A stretch of DNA of 64,000 bases from Mycobacterium sp. 852013-50091_SCH5140682 (GCF_001665685.1 NZ_LZTB01000130.1:144982-208981), one strand, 5' to 3'; positions 21,795-29,783 are shown, counted from the first letter of the stretch. Notes: a model not told the origin generated them from the sequence alone. Numbers and translations are program-made.

Positions 21795-23507
21795 GTGCCC
21801 CAGCTCCTTTCGGTCAACGTGGGAATGCCCCAAGACGTGCAGTGGCGAGACAATCTCGTGCACACGGGAATATGGAAGTCGCCGGCCAGCGGACCGGTCA
21901 TGGCGCGGCGACTCAACCTTGACGGCGACGGGCAGGGCGACCTAGCCGGCCACGGCGGCGAGCATCGTGCCGTAATGGTCTACCAACAGGAGTCATACGA
22001 CTTCTGGAGAGGTCATCTCCGTCGCGACGACCTGGTACCGGGCATCTTCGGCGAGAACTTCACCATCACCGGTTTGGCAGATGACGAGGTGTGCATCGGG
22101 GACTGCTATCGCATCGGTGACGCCGAATTCGAAGTGACCCAGCCGCGAGTCACCTGCTTCCGCGTGGGCCTTCGACTCAACGAACCTCGGATGCCGAGTC
22201 TGCTGGTCGCCCTACGCCGGCCCGGGTTTTACTTCCGGGTGATCCGCGAAGGAGTTGTCCAGGCAGGTGACGCGATCGAACTCATCCAGCGGGGACAACA
22301 CGAACTCAGCGTGGCCGACGTCGACGCACTGCTTTACCTGCCCGACCGAAACATCGCCCAACTGCGCAGGATCGTCGACGTTGCGGCTCTCAGTCCTGGA
22401 TGGCGACAGTCTTTCCGCGAAATTTTGTCCGCGCATGACAGCGGAACCGACCCCACGCCGCCGCAGGTCGGCGAAGAGCCGAGCTGGTCTGGCTTTCGCC
22501 GACTCCGCGTGCGCGACGTACACCGCGAATCCCCTCAGGTCATGTCGATCTCGCTGGAAGGAACTGATGAGCAGCCGCTGCCTCGACCGCGGCCGGGCCA
22601 GTACGTGACGGTGCGCCTTCCCGAGGCCGGCGACCCCGCGCCGGTGCGCAGCTACTCGCTGTCCGGAGATCCGGGTGCTGGGCACTATCGCATCAGCGTG
22701 AAGCGCGATGACCGCGGCAGGGTGAGCCGCTGGCTGCATACCCATGCCCGCGTGGGGACGACGGTTGAGGTCGCCGCACCACGGGGCGATTTCTATCTCG
22801 ACGACGGCGCGGGGCCGCTCGTCCTGTTGTCGGCCGGTATCGGCATCACTCCCGTCCTGGCCATGTTGTACGCGCTGGCCGCACAACGCAGCAAACGAAC
22901 GATCTGGTGGTTGCACACGATCCGGAACGCGGCAGCCGAAGCCTTTGCCTATGAGGTTCAGACGCTGACCGACAGTCTCTCTCATGCCTGCCGACGAACT
23001 GTCTACACCGAAACCGAGGGGCGCCTGGACACTACCGCGATCGTGGCCCTGGGCTTACCTACCGATGCGACGGTGTTTCTCTGCGGGCCGGAGGCGTTTA
23101 TGACCGATGCGCAGGATGCTCTCGTCGCCTCGGGCCTCGACGTTGCTCGGATTCGGACCGAATTGTTCGGCTCGCGGTCCGCCGTCCACCCTGGCGTGCA
23201 GGACACAGTACACAGCCGTGCACCGCATCCACCGTCGGGTCCTGGCGGTGCCGGCCCGGCCCTGACCTTTGCCCGGAGCGGACTGACAGTCCCTTGGCGC
23301 GAGGACTACGCCACGATCCTTGACTTCGCCGAGGCCTGCGATGTCCCCACCCGCTTCTCCTGCCGAAGCGGGGTCTGCCACATCTGCGTCACGGGGATTG
23401 TCTCTGGCGAGACCACCTACGTACAGCGACCCTTGCAGTTGCCAGAAGCCGGCACGGTATTGATTTGCTCTGCGGCGCCGAAAACCGAACTGGTCCTTGA
23501 TCTGTGA
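21795..23507 (+). CDS. MOSC domain - flavin/NAD reductase - 2Fe-2S ferredoxin fusion
   Basis: 570 residues, GTG start with GAGGAG at 21785-21790. Residues about 1-165 are a YiiM-like MOSC domain with the conserved Cys in VTQPRVTCFRVGLRL, followed by a short 3-alpha domain (about 175-215). Residues about 230-460 are a ferredoxin-NADP reductase-type module with RSYSLSGDP (FAD), LLSAGIGITPVLAML (NAD) and FLCGPEAFMTDA. The C-terminus is a plant-type 2Fe-2S ferredoxin with CRSGVCHIC and a distal Cys in LICSA. This fuses a molybdenum-hydroxylaminopurine-resistance-type domain to its own electron chain. A reductive detoxification of N-oxygenated or carbonyl compounds is conceivable. Confidence 0.9.
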   Translation: MPQLLSVNVGMPQDVQWRDNLVHTGIWKSPASGPVMARRLNLDGDGQGDLAGHGGEHRAVMVYQQESYDFWRGHLRRDDLVPGIFGENFTITGLADDEVCIGDCYRIGDAEFEVTQPRVTCFRVGLRLNEPRMPSLLVALRRPGFYFRVIREGVVQAGDAIELIQRGQHELSVADVDALLYLPDRNIAQLRRIVDVAALSPGWRQSFREILSAHDSGTDPTPPQVGEEPSWSGFRRLRVRDVHRESPQVMSISLEGTDEQPLPRPRPGQYVTVRLPEAGDPAPVRSYSLSGDPGAGHYRISVKRDDRGRVSRWLHTHARVGTTVEVAAPRGDFYLDDGAGPLVLLSAGIGITPVLAMLYALAAQRSKRTIWWLHTIRNAAAEAFAYEVQTLTDSLSHACRRTVYTETEGRLDTTAIVALGLPTDATVFLCGPEAFMTDAQDALVASGLDVARIRTELFGSRSAVHPGVQDTVHSRAPHPPSGPGGAGPALTFARSGLTVPWREDYATILDFAEACDVPTRFSCRSGVCHICVTGIVSGETTYVQRPLQLPEAGTVLICSAAPKTELVLDL

Positions 23508-23529
23508 CGCTCATGCTGACGTGAGCGGA

Positions 23530-23858
23530 CTACCTTGCCTCGTCGAGCTCACCAAGGCGGTCGGTGAGGCGCAGATTGTCCGAATAGTCGACCGGGCACG
23601 CGATGACGGATACACCGTCGGCACCCAGAGCGGCGCGCAGCGTAGGCAGTAGATCATCTGCCGCGGTGATCCGGTAGCCGGTTGCGCCGAAGCTCTCCGC
23701 GTAGGTACAGACGGGCCATCCACATCTTGAGCGCGCCGGTGTCCACCGTTCGGTGGCGAAACGCTGTCCTGTCATCGACGATGCACAGGCCTGATGTTCT
23801 CCTCGACCGGAATGCCAAAGACCAGCGAAACACCCTCCGCCTCAAGACACTCGATCAT
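23530..23858 (-). pseudogene. Internally deleted acetolactate synthase-type ThDP enzyme
   Basis: An ATG at 23858 overlaps the stop of the aldo-keto reductase gene (TGATG) and opens MIECLEAEGVSLVFGIPVEE before stopping at 23772. That is the N-terminus of acetolactate synthase-like ThDP enzymes. About 60 bases later another frame continues with YAESFGATGYRITAADDLLP and ends in VIACPVDYSDNLRLTDRLGE, the C-terminus of catabolic acetolactate synthase. Around 450 internal residues are missing and the two pieces are out of frame. The TGATG overlap suggests the intact gene was the last member of the reductase-hydrolase operon. Confidence 0.75.
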
Positions 23859-24805
23859 CAGCTTCCTGCCGGGACCTCGCGAAAGCCCGGTTCGCCTGCA
23901 TCGACCACTGAGTTGAATCTGTGCCGCGTAGTCAGCTGCTGGCTGATGCGTTCTACCGCTTCGTCGGGAAGCGCTGTGACATCGAAGTTTTCACTGAGCC
24001 TGGTGTGGCTGACGGTGGAGGTGAGCACCGCGCCGCCGCGTTGGATCCCCCAGGCCAGCAACACCTGAGCCGGTGTCTTGCCCAACTCGCGCGCAATCGT
24101 GACAACGACCGGGTCATCGAGAACGCGTGGCTCGAGCGCATGTCCAAGCGGAGCGAAGGCGAGCAGCACGATGTCCTCGGACTGGCAGTACCGGTGCAGA
24201 TCCCATTGTGGATGGTAAGGGTGCGACTCCACCTCCACCACGGCCGGTTTGATGCGTGCCGATGCGACGACCCGGCGGACGCCAGGGGTGTCGATGTCAG
24301 AAAGACCGATGGCACGGGTCAAGCCCTCATCCACCAGCGCTTCCATCGCCGCCCACGTCTCCTCCAAGGTGACGCCGTCATCCTGGATGACGCGACCGGC
24401 CTCGTCGCGAGGGTCCTGATCGTCGCCGGGCGCGAAGGCGAAGGGTGTATGCATCAGATATAGGTCAACGGCGTCTAACCCGAGGCGTCGCAGGCTGGCC
24501 TCCAACGCTGGCCTGACCCGCTCGGGCCGGTGATTGTTGTTCCACAATTTCGTGGTGATGAACACGTCCTCGCGGGCGATCGTGCCGTCGGCGAACAGAT
24601 CTCGCAGCGCTAGCCCCACGTCGGCCTCGTTGCGGTAGCGCTCCGCAGCGTCCAGATGCCGGAAGCCCGCCTTGATGGCCGCCGTGACCAACTCGCGGGT
24701 ACGTCGACTGTCAGAAATCAATGTTCCGAAGCCCAGGGCCGGCATGCGACCTGCGCTGTGGTTGAGCGCGATCGTCTGCTCTGCTGGACGCGTGACTGCA
24801 GTCAT
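23858..24805 (-). CDS. Aldo/keto reductase, copy 1
   Basis: 315 residues, AAGGAA before the ATG at 24805. The (beta/alpha)8 aldo-keto reductase tetrad is visible: Asp and Tyr in HLDAAERY, Lys in FITTKLW and His in DLYLMHTPF. It also has the family signatures ARIKPAVVEVESHP and an NADPH-binding C-terminus. An acidic insertion GDDQDPRDEAGRVIQDDGVT after the active-site His is shared with copy 2 at 26310-27269. It reduces an aldehyde or ketone with NADPH; the substrate is unknown. The gene follows the hydrolase and precedes the acetolactate synthase remnant on the same strand. Confidence 0.9.
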   Translation of the reverse strand: MTAVTRPAEQTIALNHSAGRMPALGFGTLISDSRRTRELVTAAIKAGFRHLDAAERYRNEADVGLALRDLFADGTIAREDVFITTKLWNNNHRPERVRPALEASLRRLGLDAVDLYLMHTPFAFAPGDDQDPRDEAGRVIQDDGVTLEETWAAMEALVDEGLTRAIGLSDIDTPGVRRVVASARIKPAVVEVESHPYHPQWDLHRYCQSEDIVLLAFAPLGHALEPRVLDDPVVVTIARELGKTPAQVLLAWGIQRGGAVLTSTVSHTRLSENFDVTALPDEAVERISQQLTTRHRFNSVVDAGEPGFREVPAGS

Positions 24806-24865
24806 GATGTTCCTTTCAATGGTGCTGACGGAGAAACGGAATCGGTTGGTGTGAAACGGTTGTCG

Positions 24866-25594
24866 TTAGGCTGCAGAGCCGGATCGGTTGTCGCCTGCCA
24901 GGAAGGCCATCGCCTGATCGGTTGTCCAGACGGCACTGGCCAGATAGCGAAAATTCACCAGCGCCGCCAGGTAGCCGTCGCCCTCGGGCAGTCGGGGGCC
25001 CGCTGTGGCGTCTTTGACCACCGCGACTTCGAATCCCTGCTCGACAAGTTCCCGCAGGTGCCCCTCCACGCAGAGATTGGCTGCCATTCCCGCCAGGATG
25101 ACCTGACTCACGCCGCGCTTGCGCAGCTGCAGCACGAGGTCATTGGACTCCGGACCGACGATCTTGTGAGGTGAAGTGATCACTGTTGCGCCGTCATGGA
25201 TGTGGGGAAGGTATTCCGGCAGGAAATCTGCCCCTGAGCCGGCGAATCCTTCGAGCGTGTAGGCCCCGCCGCGCGCGAACATGCCCACCGAGCCCATGAA
25301 TTGCTCGAGCGGATCGCCGAAGTGCCATTGGTTGTCGGTGGGGTAGAAGTAGTGCGGAGAAATAGCGACGGTGATACCGGCAGACTTCGCCGCCGCGAGC
25401 AGCGCCGCGATGTTTGCGACGGTCCCGTTTTCCCGGATGCTGTCACCGAACACCGCCCAGGACACCCCATCTGGGCTGAGGAAATCGATCTGCGGGTCGG
25501 TGATGACCAACGCTGCACGCCGGAGGTCGAGTCGGAACCCTGACCGGGGAAGCGCCGGATCGGTCGGTTCGTCGGCGGCCGAGTTGAGTGTCAT
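24866..25594 (-). CDS. Isochorismatase-like cysteine hydrolase
   Basis: 242 residues from the ATG at 25594, which has AAGGA upstream; a TTG seven codons earlier is less likely. The catalytic triad of the family is present: Asp in LVITDPQIDFL, Lys in ITSPHKIVGPE and Cys in LAGMAANLCVEGHLRELVE, with the cis-peptide-type GMAAN. Family members hydrolyse isochorismate, nicotinamide, N-carbamoyl compounds or ureido acids. The longer-than-usual N-terminal strand and HYFYPTDNQWHFGDPLEQ are not diagnostic. It heads the minus-strand operon with aldo-keto reductase copy 1, behind a clear operator. Confidence 0.88.
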   Translation of the reverse strand: MTLNSAADEPTDPALPRSGFRLDLRRAALVITDPQIDFLSPDGVSWAVFGDSIRENGTVANIAALLAAAKSAGITVAISPHYFYPTDNQWHFGDPLEQFMGSVGMFARGGAYTLEGFAGSGADFLPEYLPHIHDGATVITSPHKIVGPESNDLVLQLRKRGVSQVILAGMAANLCVEGHLRELVEQGFEVAVVKDATAGPRLPEGDGYLAALVNFRYLASAVWTTDQAMAFLAGDNRSGSAA

Positions 25595-25628
25595 CTGACG
25601 GGTCCTTTCGGTCAATGCGATACCACGA

Positions 25629-25652
25629 TAATAACTGACCGGTCGTCTATTA
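25629..25652. promoter_or_regulatory. TetR-type operator upstream of the hydrolase-reductase operon
   Basis: TAATA-N3-GACCGGTC-N3-TATTA: a perfect 8-bp core palindrome and matching 5-bp outer arms, 24 bp in all. It lies 34 bp before the hydrolase ATG, where it would cover the promoter, and next to the end of a TetR gene. Confidence 0.7.
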
Positions 25653-25690
25653 ACAATGCCGCCAATGAGTGGTGAAGAGCACAGCCGCGG

Positions 25691-26284
25691 TCAGGCTGCG
25701 AGCAGTGCGGGAATGGTGATCGATTCGAAGCGGTCATACGGGCGCCGGTCGCGCACCACCTTCGCCCGCAACGCTGCGCCTTCCCACGCTTCGATCAGAG
25801 TCGCCGCGATTTCTGTGGCGTCGGTATCGGTGCGGATCCCGTAGGTGGCGGTCTGGCCGAGCCGGACGCAAGACGCGAGCGCTTCGTCCCAGCGATCCAG
25901 GATCCGGGCCAGCTCGATGCGCGCCGGTTCACTGGAGCCGCCCAACTCCAACGAGAGGTTGCCGACCAAACATCCCAACAGGAAATCGCCGGCCTCGTGA
26001 TCGTCTGCCAACGCGTGGAAGAACGCCCCGATTCGCTGCGGGGGCGGCTCGGACGTATCCAGCAGTGGAAAGAGACGGGTTTCAATGTCAGACCAATAGT
26101 GGCGGAGAACGGCGGCCGCGAACTCCTCCTTGCTCGGGAAGTAGGCGTAGAAGGAGCCTTTGGGTACCCCGGCCGCGTCGGTCATGTCTTTGACGCCGCT
26201 GGCGGCGAAGCCGTGGGCGTGCACCAGAAGCAGTCCTGCATCGAGCAGACGCTGGCGAACAGCGGGATTGGGGGGACGAGGCAT
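25691..26284 (-). CDS. TetR-family regulator (NemR/AcuR-like)
   Basis: 197 residues. The HTH reads FAASGVKDMTDAAGVPKGSFYAYFPSKEEFAAAVLRHYW, and the C-terminal domain contains GDFLLGCLVGNLSLELGGSSEPAR, as in TetR proteins of the NemR/AcuR type that respond to electrophiles such as aldehydes or quinones. The conserved Cys in LLGCLVGN is the position used for electrophile sensing in some relatives. It lies between aldo-keto reductase copy 2 and the hydrolase operon on one strand. Palindromes with a GACCG core occur on both sides, so it probably represses the operon and itself. Confidence 0.88.
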   Translation of the reverse strand: MPRPPNPAVRQRLLDAGLLLVHAHGFAASGVKDMTDAAGVPKGSFYAYFPSKEEFAAAVLRHYWSDIETRLFPLLDTSEPPPQRIGAFFHALADDHEAGDFLLGCLVGNLSLELGGSSEPARIELARILDRWDEALASCVRLGQTATYGIRTDTDATEIAATLIEAWEGAALRAKVVRDRRPYDRFESITIPALLAA

Positions 26285-26292
26285 GCCGCAAT

Positions 26293-26314
26293 CATAGTCG
26301 GTCGGTCACTTATG
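26293..26314. promoter_or_regulatory. Second operator-like palindrome, upstream of the TetR gene
   Basis: CATA-GT-N10-AC-TTATG with GGTCGGTC in the centre (GACCGACC on the other strand), 22 bp. It is related to the GACCGGTC site at 25629-25652 and overlaps the stop codon of aldo-keto reductase copy 2. It is positioned for autoregulation of the TetR gene. Confidence 0.5.
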
Positions 26315-27269
26315 TTGCTTCCGTCGGCGTGTCTGCCCTCGGGATGAAGCCCGGTACGCCGGTCGTCACCACCGAGTTGAACCTCACGTTCGTCGTGATT
26401 TCGGACCGGATGGCAGACATTGCGTCGTCGGGCAAGGCCGAGATGTCGAAGTTCTCCCGAATGCGCTCTGCCCGCGTCGAGGTGGTGAGGTAGGCGGTGC
26501 CCCGTTGAACGGCCCAGGACAGCGCGACCTGCGCCGTGGTCATGTGCAGGTCGGTTGCAATTGCCGTGAGAACAGGATCCTCAAGCAGATTCGGCGATGA
26601 TGCGTGCCCCAGCGGCGCAAACGCCAGCACCACGATGCCCTGCTCCCGGCAATATTCGAGCAGTTCCCACTCCGGTAGGTAGGGATGGGATTCAACCTGC
26701 ACTACAGCCGGTTTGATTCGTGCCACCGCGACAATCTCCTCCAGGTCCGGCAAGGTGATGTCAGACAGACCTATCGCTTTACAATTGGCGTCCTCGACCA
26801 GGCGCTCCAACTCCCACCACGTCTCTGCCAGGCTGACGTCGCTGTCGTAGATCACCTGCCCGGCGTCGTCGCGCGGGTCTGGGTCGTCGCCCGGCAGGAA
26901 AGCAAACGGCGTGTGGATGAGATAGCAGTCCAGATAGTCGAGCCGAAGTCGCTTCAGGCTTGCCTCGAACGCCGGCCTGACCCGGTCAGGGCGGTGGTTC
27001 GTGTTCCATAACTTGGTTGTGATGAACAGATCGGAGCGCTGCACCTGCCCAGCGTCGAGAGTCTCGGCGATGGCTTGGCCGACTGCGTCTTCGTTGCCGT
27101 AGCGCTCGGCGCAGTCGAAGTGCCGAAAGCCGACGCTCAGCGCTGTTTTCGTCGCGCGGAGCGTGTCAGAGGGATCAGGTATGAGGGTGCCGAACCCGGC
27201 GGCAGGCATCGCGCCGCCACCGTGCGCCAGCGGCAACCTCGTGAAATTGAGCTTTTCTGGACTGGACAT
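26310..27269 (-). CDS. Aldo/keto reductase, copy 2
   Basis: 319 residues from the ATG at 27269. The tetrad is intact: Asp/Tyr in HFDCAERY, Lys in FITTKLW, His in CYLIHTPF. It shares with copy 1 the acidic insertion (GDDPDPRDDAGQVIYDSDVS) and ARIKPAVVQVESHPYLPEW, so the two are paralogues within one regulatory neighbourhood. It begins 5 bp after the stop of the MIase-like gene and is probably translated from the same transcript; its own ribosome site is weak. Confidence 0.9.
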   Translation of the reverse strand: MSSPEKLNFTRLPLAHGGGAMPAAGFGTLIPDPSDTLRATKTALSVGFRHFDCAERYGNEDAVGQAIAETLDAGQVQRSDLFITTKLWNTNHRPDRVRPAFEASLKRLRLDYLDCYLIHTPFAFLPGDDPDPRDDAGQVIYDSDVSLAETWWELERLVEDANCKAIGLSDITLPDLEEIVAVARIKPAVVQVESHPYLPEWELLEYCREQGIVVLAFAPLGHASSPNLLEDPVLTAIATDLHMTTAQVALSWAVQRGTAYLTTSTRAERIRENFDISALPDDAMSAIRSEITTNVRFNSVVTTGVPGFIPRADTPTEAT

Positions 27270-27274
27270 CGCGG

Positions 27275-27904
27275 TCACCGGGCCGCAATCGGCTGGCGGC
27301 TGGCGGCTGGATCGTGCGCATGCACCGCCAGGGGCACCGTCGTCACGGTCATCCAAGGATAGGCCGGTAAGGACTCGACGCAGGCCATCATGTCCGCCGC
27401 GTCACGGGCACCCCACAGACTCGCGATGCGGGTTGTGCCGGCTTCGCGCTGCAGGTCCCACATCCTGACGAGATGGCCTTCTTCGATCAACTCGGTCACT
27501 CTCCGGTGCTGCCGAGCCCGGGTGTCCTCGATCATCTGATGTGGCGTGGCTGATGGTGCAGAGATGGCCATGGTCATCAAGAATTCGGCGGCCTGGCTGC
27601 GCGTGGACTCGATGTGGGTGAGCACCGGATCATCGATCTGCGGGTACAACGCGGTGACCTCGTGCGTCTGCCAATCCATGAGAGGTGTCGCACCCAGGAT
27701 CGCATCGAGCTCGCGCCGATCACTGGCGGCGAACAGCCCGATGGTGTTCCAGACGTTCAACGGGCGGGCCGGGTGCCATAGCCGGATCAAGTGCCCGCGC
27801 TCGGCCAGCGTGCGGGCGCAATCCGCCTCGGCCACTTCGAAACCGGCCATGGATGCGAGTATGCCGGCCGGTATACGGGTGGTCATCGTGACGAGATATT
27901 CCAT
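27275..27904 (-). CDS. Tandem muconolactone isomerase-like domain protein, copy 2
   Basis: 209 residues with AGGAGG before the ATG at 27904. It has two MIase-like domains: MEYLVTMTTRIPAGILASMA with LIRLWHPARPLNVWNTIGLFAASD, then EFLMTMAISAPSATPHQMIE with LVRMWDLQREAGTTRIASLW. It is a clear paralogue of the protein at 14343-14933, which shares the start MEYLV-MTTR and the RLW...W...GLFAA pattern. Here it leads an operon with aldo-keto reductase copy 2 and faces the SDR gene across a long inverted repeat. The enzymatic role is not known. Confidence 0.8.
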   Translation of the reverse strand: MEYLVTMTTRIPAGILASMAGFEVAEADCARTLAERGHLIRLWHPARPLNVWNTIGLFAASDRRELDAILGATPLMDWQTHEVTALYPQIDDPVLTHIESTRSQAAEFLMTMAISAPSATPHQMIEDTRARQHRRVTELIEEGHLVRMWDLQREAGTTRIASLWGARDAADMMACVESLPAYPWMTVTTVPLAVHAHDPAASRQPIAAR

Positions 27905-27973
27905 ATCGGCCTCCTGGGCACCAATGCGAGAGCGGGATGCGTCTAACTATCGCGCGCCGATCACGCTCCCGAG

Positions 27974-28050
27974 CCCGTGTAACACCCTGGTCGACCGCGT
28001 TCGCGACCGACCCGCCCAGTGATCGACCAGGGACCAGGGTGTTACACGGG
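27974..28050. promoter_or_regulatory. Perfect 19-bp inverted repeat in the divergent MIase/SDR promoter region
   Basis: CCCGTGTAACACCCTGGTC (27974-27992) is repeated exactly in inverse orientation at 28032-28050, with 39 bp between. Each arm carries a small palindrome of its own, GTGTAACAC at 27977-27985 and GTGTTACAC at 28039-28047. CCCTGGTCGA (27985-27994) can additionally pair with TCGACCAGGG (28023-28032). It looks like two copies of one operator, one for each divergent operon, and is a candidate target of the TetR protein at 29984. Confidence 0.7.
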
Positions 28051-28134
28051 TTCCACGTCCGGGCCATCAGGACAACAGTGGGGAGGCAGGACACGGTGTC
28101 TGTGTCCTCGTCCTTACCACCGCCGGAGGTTGTT

Positions 28135-28878
28135 ATGCCACGAGTCGCACTCATCACCGGAGCCAGCCGCGGAATCGGCGCCGCTGCCGCCCGCCGTCTG
28201 GCCGCCGACGGGTTCCAGGTAGTCGTCAATCACCGCGCCAGCGGGGAGCAGGCCGACGCGGTTGTGGCCGAGATCGTCCAGGCCAACGGGCAGGCGGTCG
28301 CGATCCAAGCCGATGTGACTTGCGAGGCCGACGTGTCGGCCATGATCGAAGGCGTCGCCCAACGCTGGGGTGGGGTGGACGTGCTGGTACACAACGCCTT
28401 GATTCCCTTCGCGGTCACCTCGTTCGCCGAGCTGACCTGGAATCAATTGGGCGGCAAGCTTAATGCCGAACTGCATGCTGCCTACTTGCTGACCAAAGCC
28501 GTTACTCCGTACATGATCTCGCGCGGTCATGGGCGGCTGATCTACATGAGCACTGGTCTGTCCCGGCGCCCCCGAGAGGGGATGATCACCCTGGGTACGG
28601 CCAAGGCCGCTCTCGACCAGTTCGTCCGCTATATCGCCCAGGAACTGGCACCGCACGGTCTCACCGCCAACCTTGTCGCCCCGGCTACGGTCGCGGGGAC
28701 GGCGGTGACCGAGAAACTCAAGCCCGGAGCCGTAGAGGGTCTCAGCGCTGCAGCACCGGCCGGCCGGCTGGTCACACCGGAAGAGGTCGCACACACCATC
28801 GCGTTCTTCGCCAGCGACGGATCGAGTTTCACGACGGGCCACTACCTGCCGGTCAACGGCGGGCTGGCGATGGACTGA
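28135..28878 (+). CDS. Short-chain dehydrogenase-like protein with atypical active site
   Basis: 247 residues from the ATG at 28135, preceded by GGAGG. The Rossmann NADP site is intact (LITGASRGIGAAAA, then NHRASG), and the C-terminus is FabG-like (VTPEEVAHTIAFFASDGSSF, TGHYLPVNGG). The active site is unusual: the YxxxK motif reads LGTAK, with Leu in place of the catalytic Tyr, and the NNAG motif reads HNAL. The Ser in IYMSTGLS and the Lys remain. Classical hydride transfer is therefore doubtful; it may bind a nucleotide or use another acid. It is followed 38 bp later by the binding-protein-like gene. Confidence 0.85.
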   Translation: MPRVALITGASRGIGAAAARRLAADGFQVVVNHRASGEQADAVVAEIVQANGQAVAIQADVTCEADVSAMIEGVAQRWGGVDVLVHNALIPFAVTSFAELTWNQLGGKLNAELHAAYLLTKAVTPYMISRGHGRLIYMSTGLSRRPREGMITLGTAKAALDQFVRYIAQELAPHGLTANLVAPATVAGTAVTEKLKPGAVEGLSAAAPAGRLVTPEEVAHTIAFFASDGSSFTTGHYLPVNGGLAMD

Positions 28879-28916
28879 AGCAGTGCAACGTATCTCAGGA
28901 CAGGAGAGTCATCGTC

Positions 28917-29783
28917 ATGGACACAATCGATCTCGCCTACGTCGGGCGCGGCATTCATGAAGAGTTGATCGCCACCATCGCCGACCAGGAAGGCTACTTC
29001 GCCGACGAGGGACTCCACGTGGCTCTGCGGGACGGCACGGGGTGGGATGCCGAACGGTTGCGTAGCAGCGCAACGATCGGTCTGGGCCGTGCCGTCGTCG
29101 AACGATTGACGCAGGGACCCGCGTGGCAGGTGCTCAGCGTGAACACTCACCGGCCACTGTTTTGGTTTCTCGGCAACGCGTCGGTGGCGACAATGGCCGA
29201 CCTACGCGGCCGGCGGCTCGCTGTGCACGGCGCCCATACCCCGCCTGGCTGCTTTGCCCGCATCGTCCTGCGCCAGTACGGTTTAGACCCCGATCACGAC
29301 GTCATCTGCCTGCCGCGCCACCCCGGCGACTATCAGATGGACGTGCGCCGCCTGCGCGACGGTTCGATCGATGCCGCCTACGTCGGAAGCACACTCGGCC
29401 CAGAACAAGTGGCCGCCGAGGAGGGGTTCCATGTCCTGGCGTGGGTCGGCGACCATTTCCAGATACCGACAGTCGGGATTGCCGTCGACCCTACTCACCA
29501 CGCCGTCGACTCGGCGGTAGCCCAGGCGCTCGTTCGTGCCAACCAGCGCGCCCTTCATCTGCTGGCCGCCACGCCCGACCGCGCGGTCGCCTACCTGCAG
29601 TCCTTCCTCAACCGGCTCACCCAACCAGAAGCTCAACAGCTCTTCGATCACTACATCGGCCCGCACTACACCCAGAGCGGGGAGGTCGATCACAGCCTGG
29701 TGCAGGAAGCTGTCGACGCCGTCGCCGCTGAACTTCAAGTCCCCTCCGTATCCGCCGATGAGATCTACCAATTCAGTTCCTAG
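28917..29783 (+). CDS. NMT1/THI5-like binding-protein fold without signal peptide
   Basis: 288 residues with AGGAGA upstream of the ATG at 28917. It resembles ABC transporter solute-binding proteins of the SsuA/NMT1/THI5 group: DLAYVGRGIHEELIATIADQEGYFADEGLHV, LRGRRLAVHG, YGLDPDHDV, DGSIDAAYVGSTLGPEQV. There is no signal peptide or lipobox; the protein starts directly with the first beta-strand. No permease or ATPase gene is nearby, so it is probably cytoplasmic and may be an enzyme. The same fold is used by Thi5 and by 4,5-dihydroxyphthalate decarboxylase. It forms a two-gene unit with the SDR-like gene. Confidence 0.75.
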   Translation: MDTIDLAYVGRGIHEELIATIADQEGYFADEGLHVALRDGTGWDAERLRSSATIGLGRAVVERLTQGPAWQVLSVNTHRPLFWFLGNASVATMADLRGRRLAVHGAHTPPGCFARIVLRQYGLDPDHDVICLPRHPGDYQMDVRRLRDGSIDAAYVGSTLGPEQVAAEEGFHVLAWVGDHFQIPTVGIAVDPTHHAVDSAVAQALVRANQRALHLLAATPDRAVAYLQSFLNRLTQPEAQQLFDHYIGPHYTQSGEVDHSLVQEAVDAVAAELQVPSVSADEIYQFSS

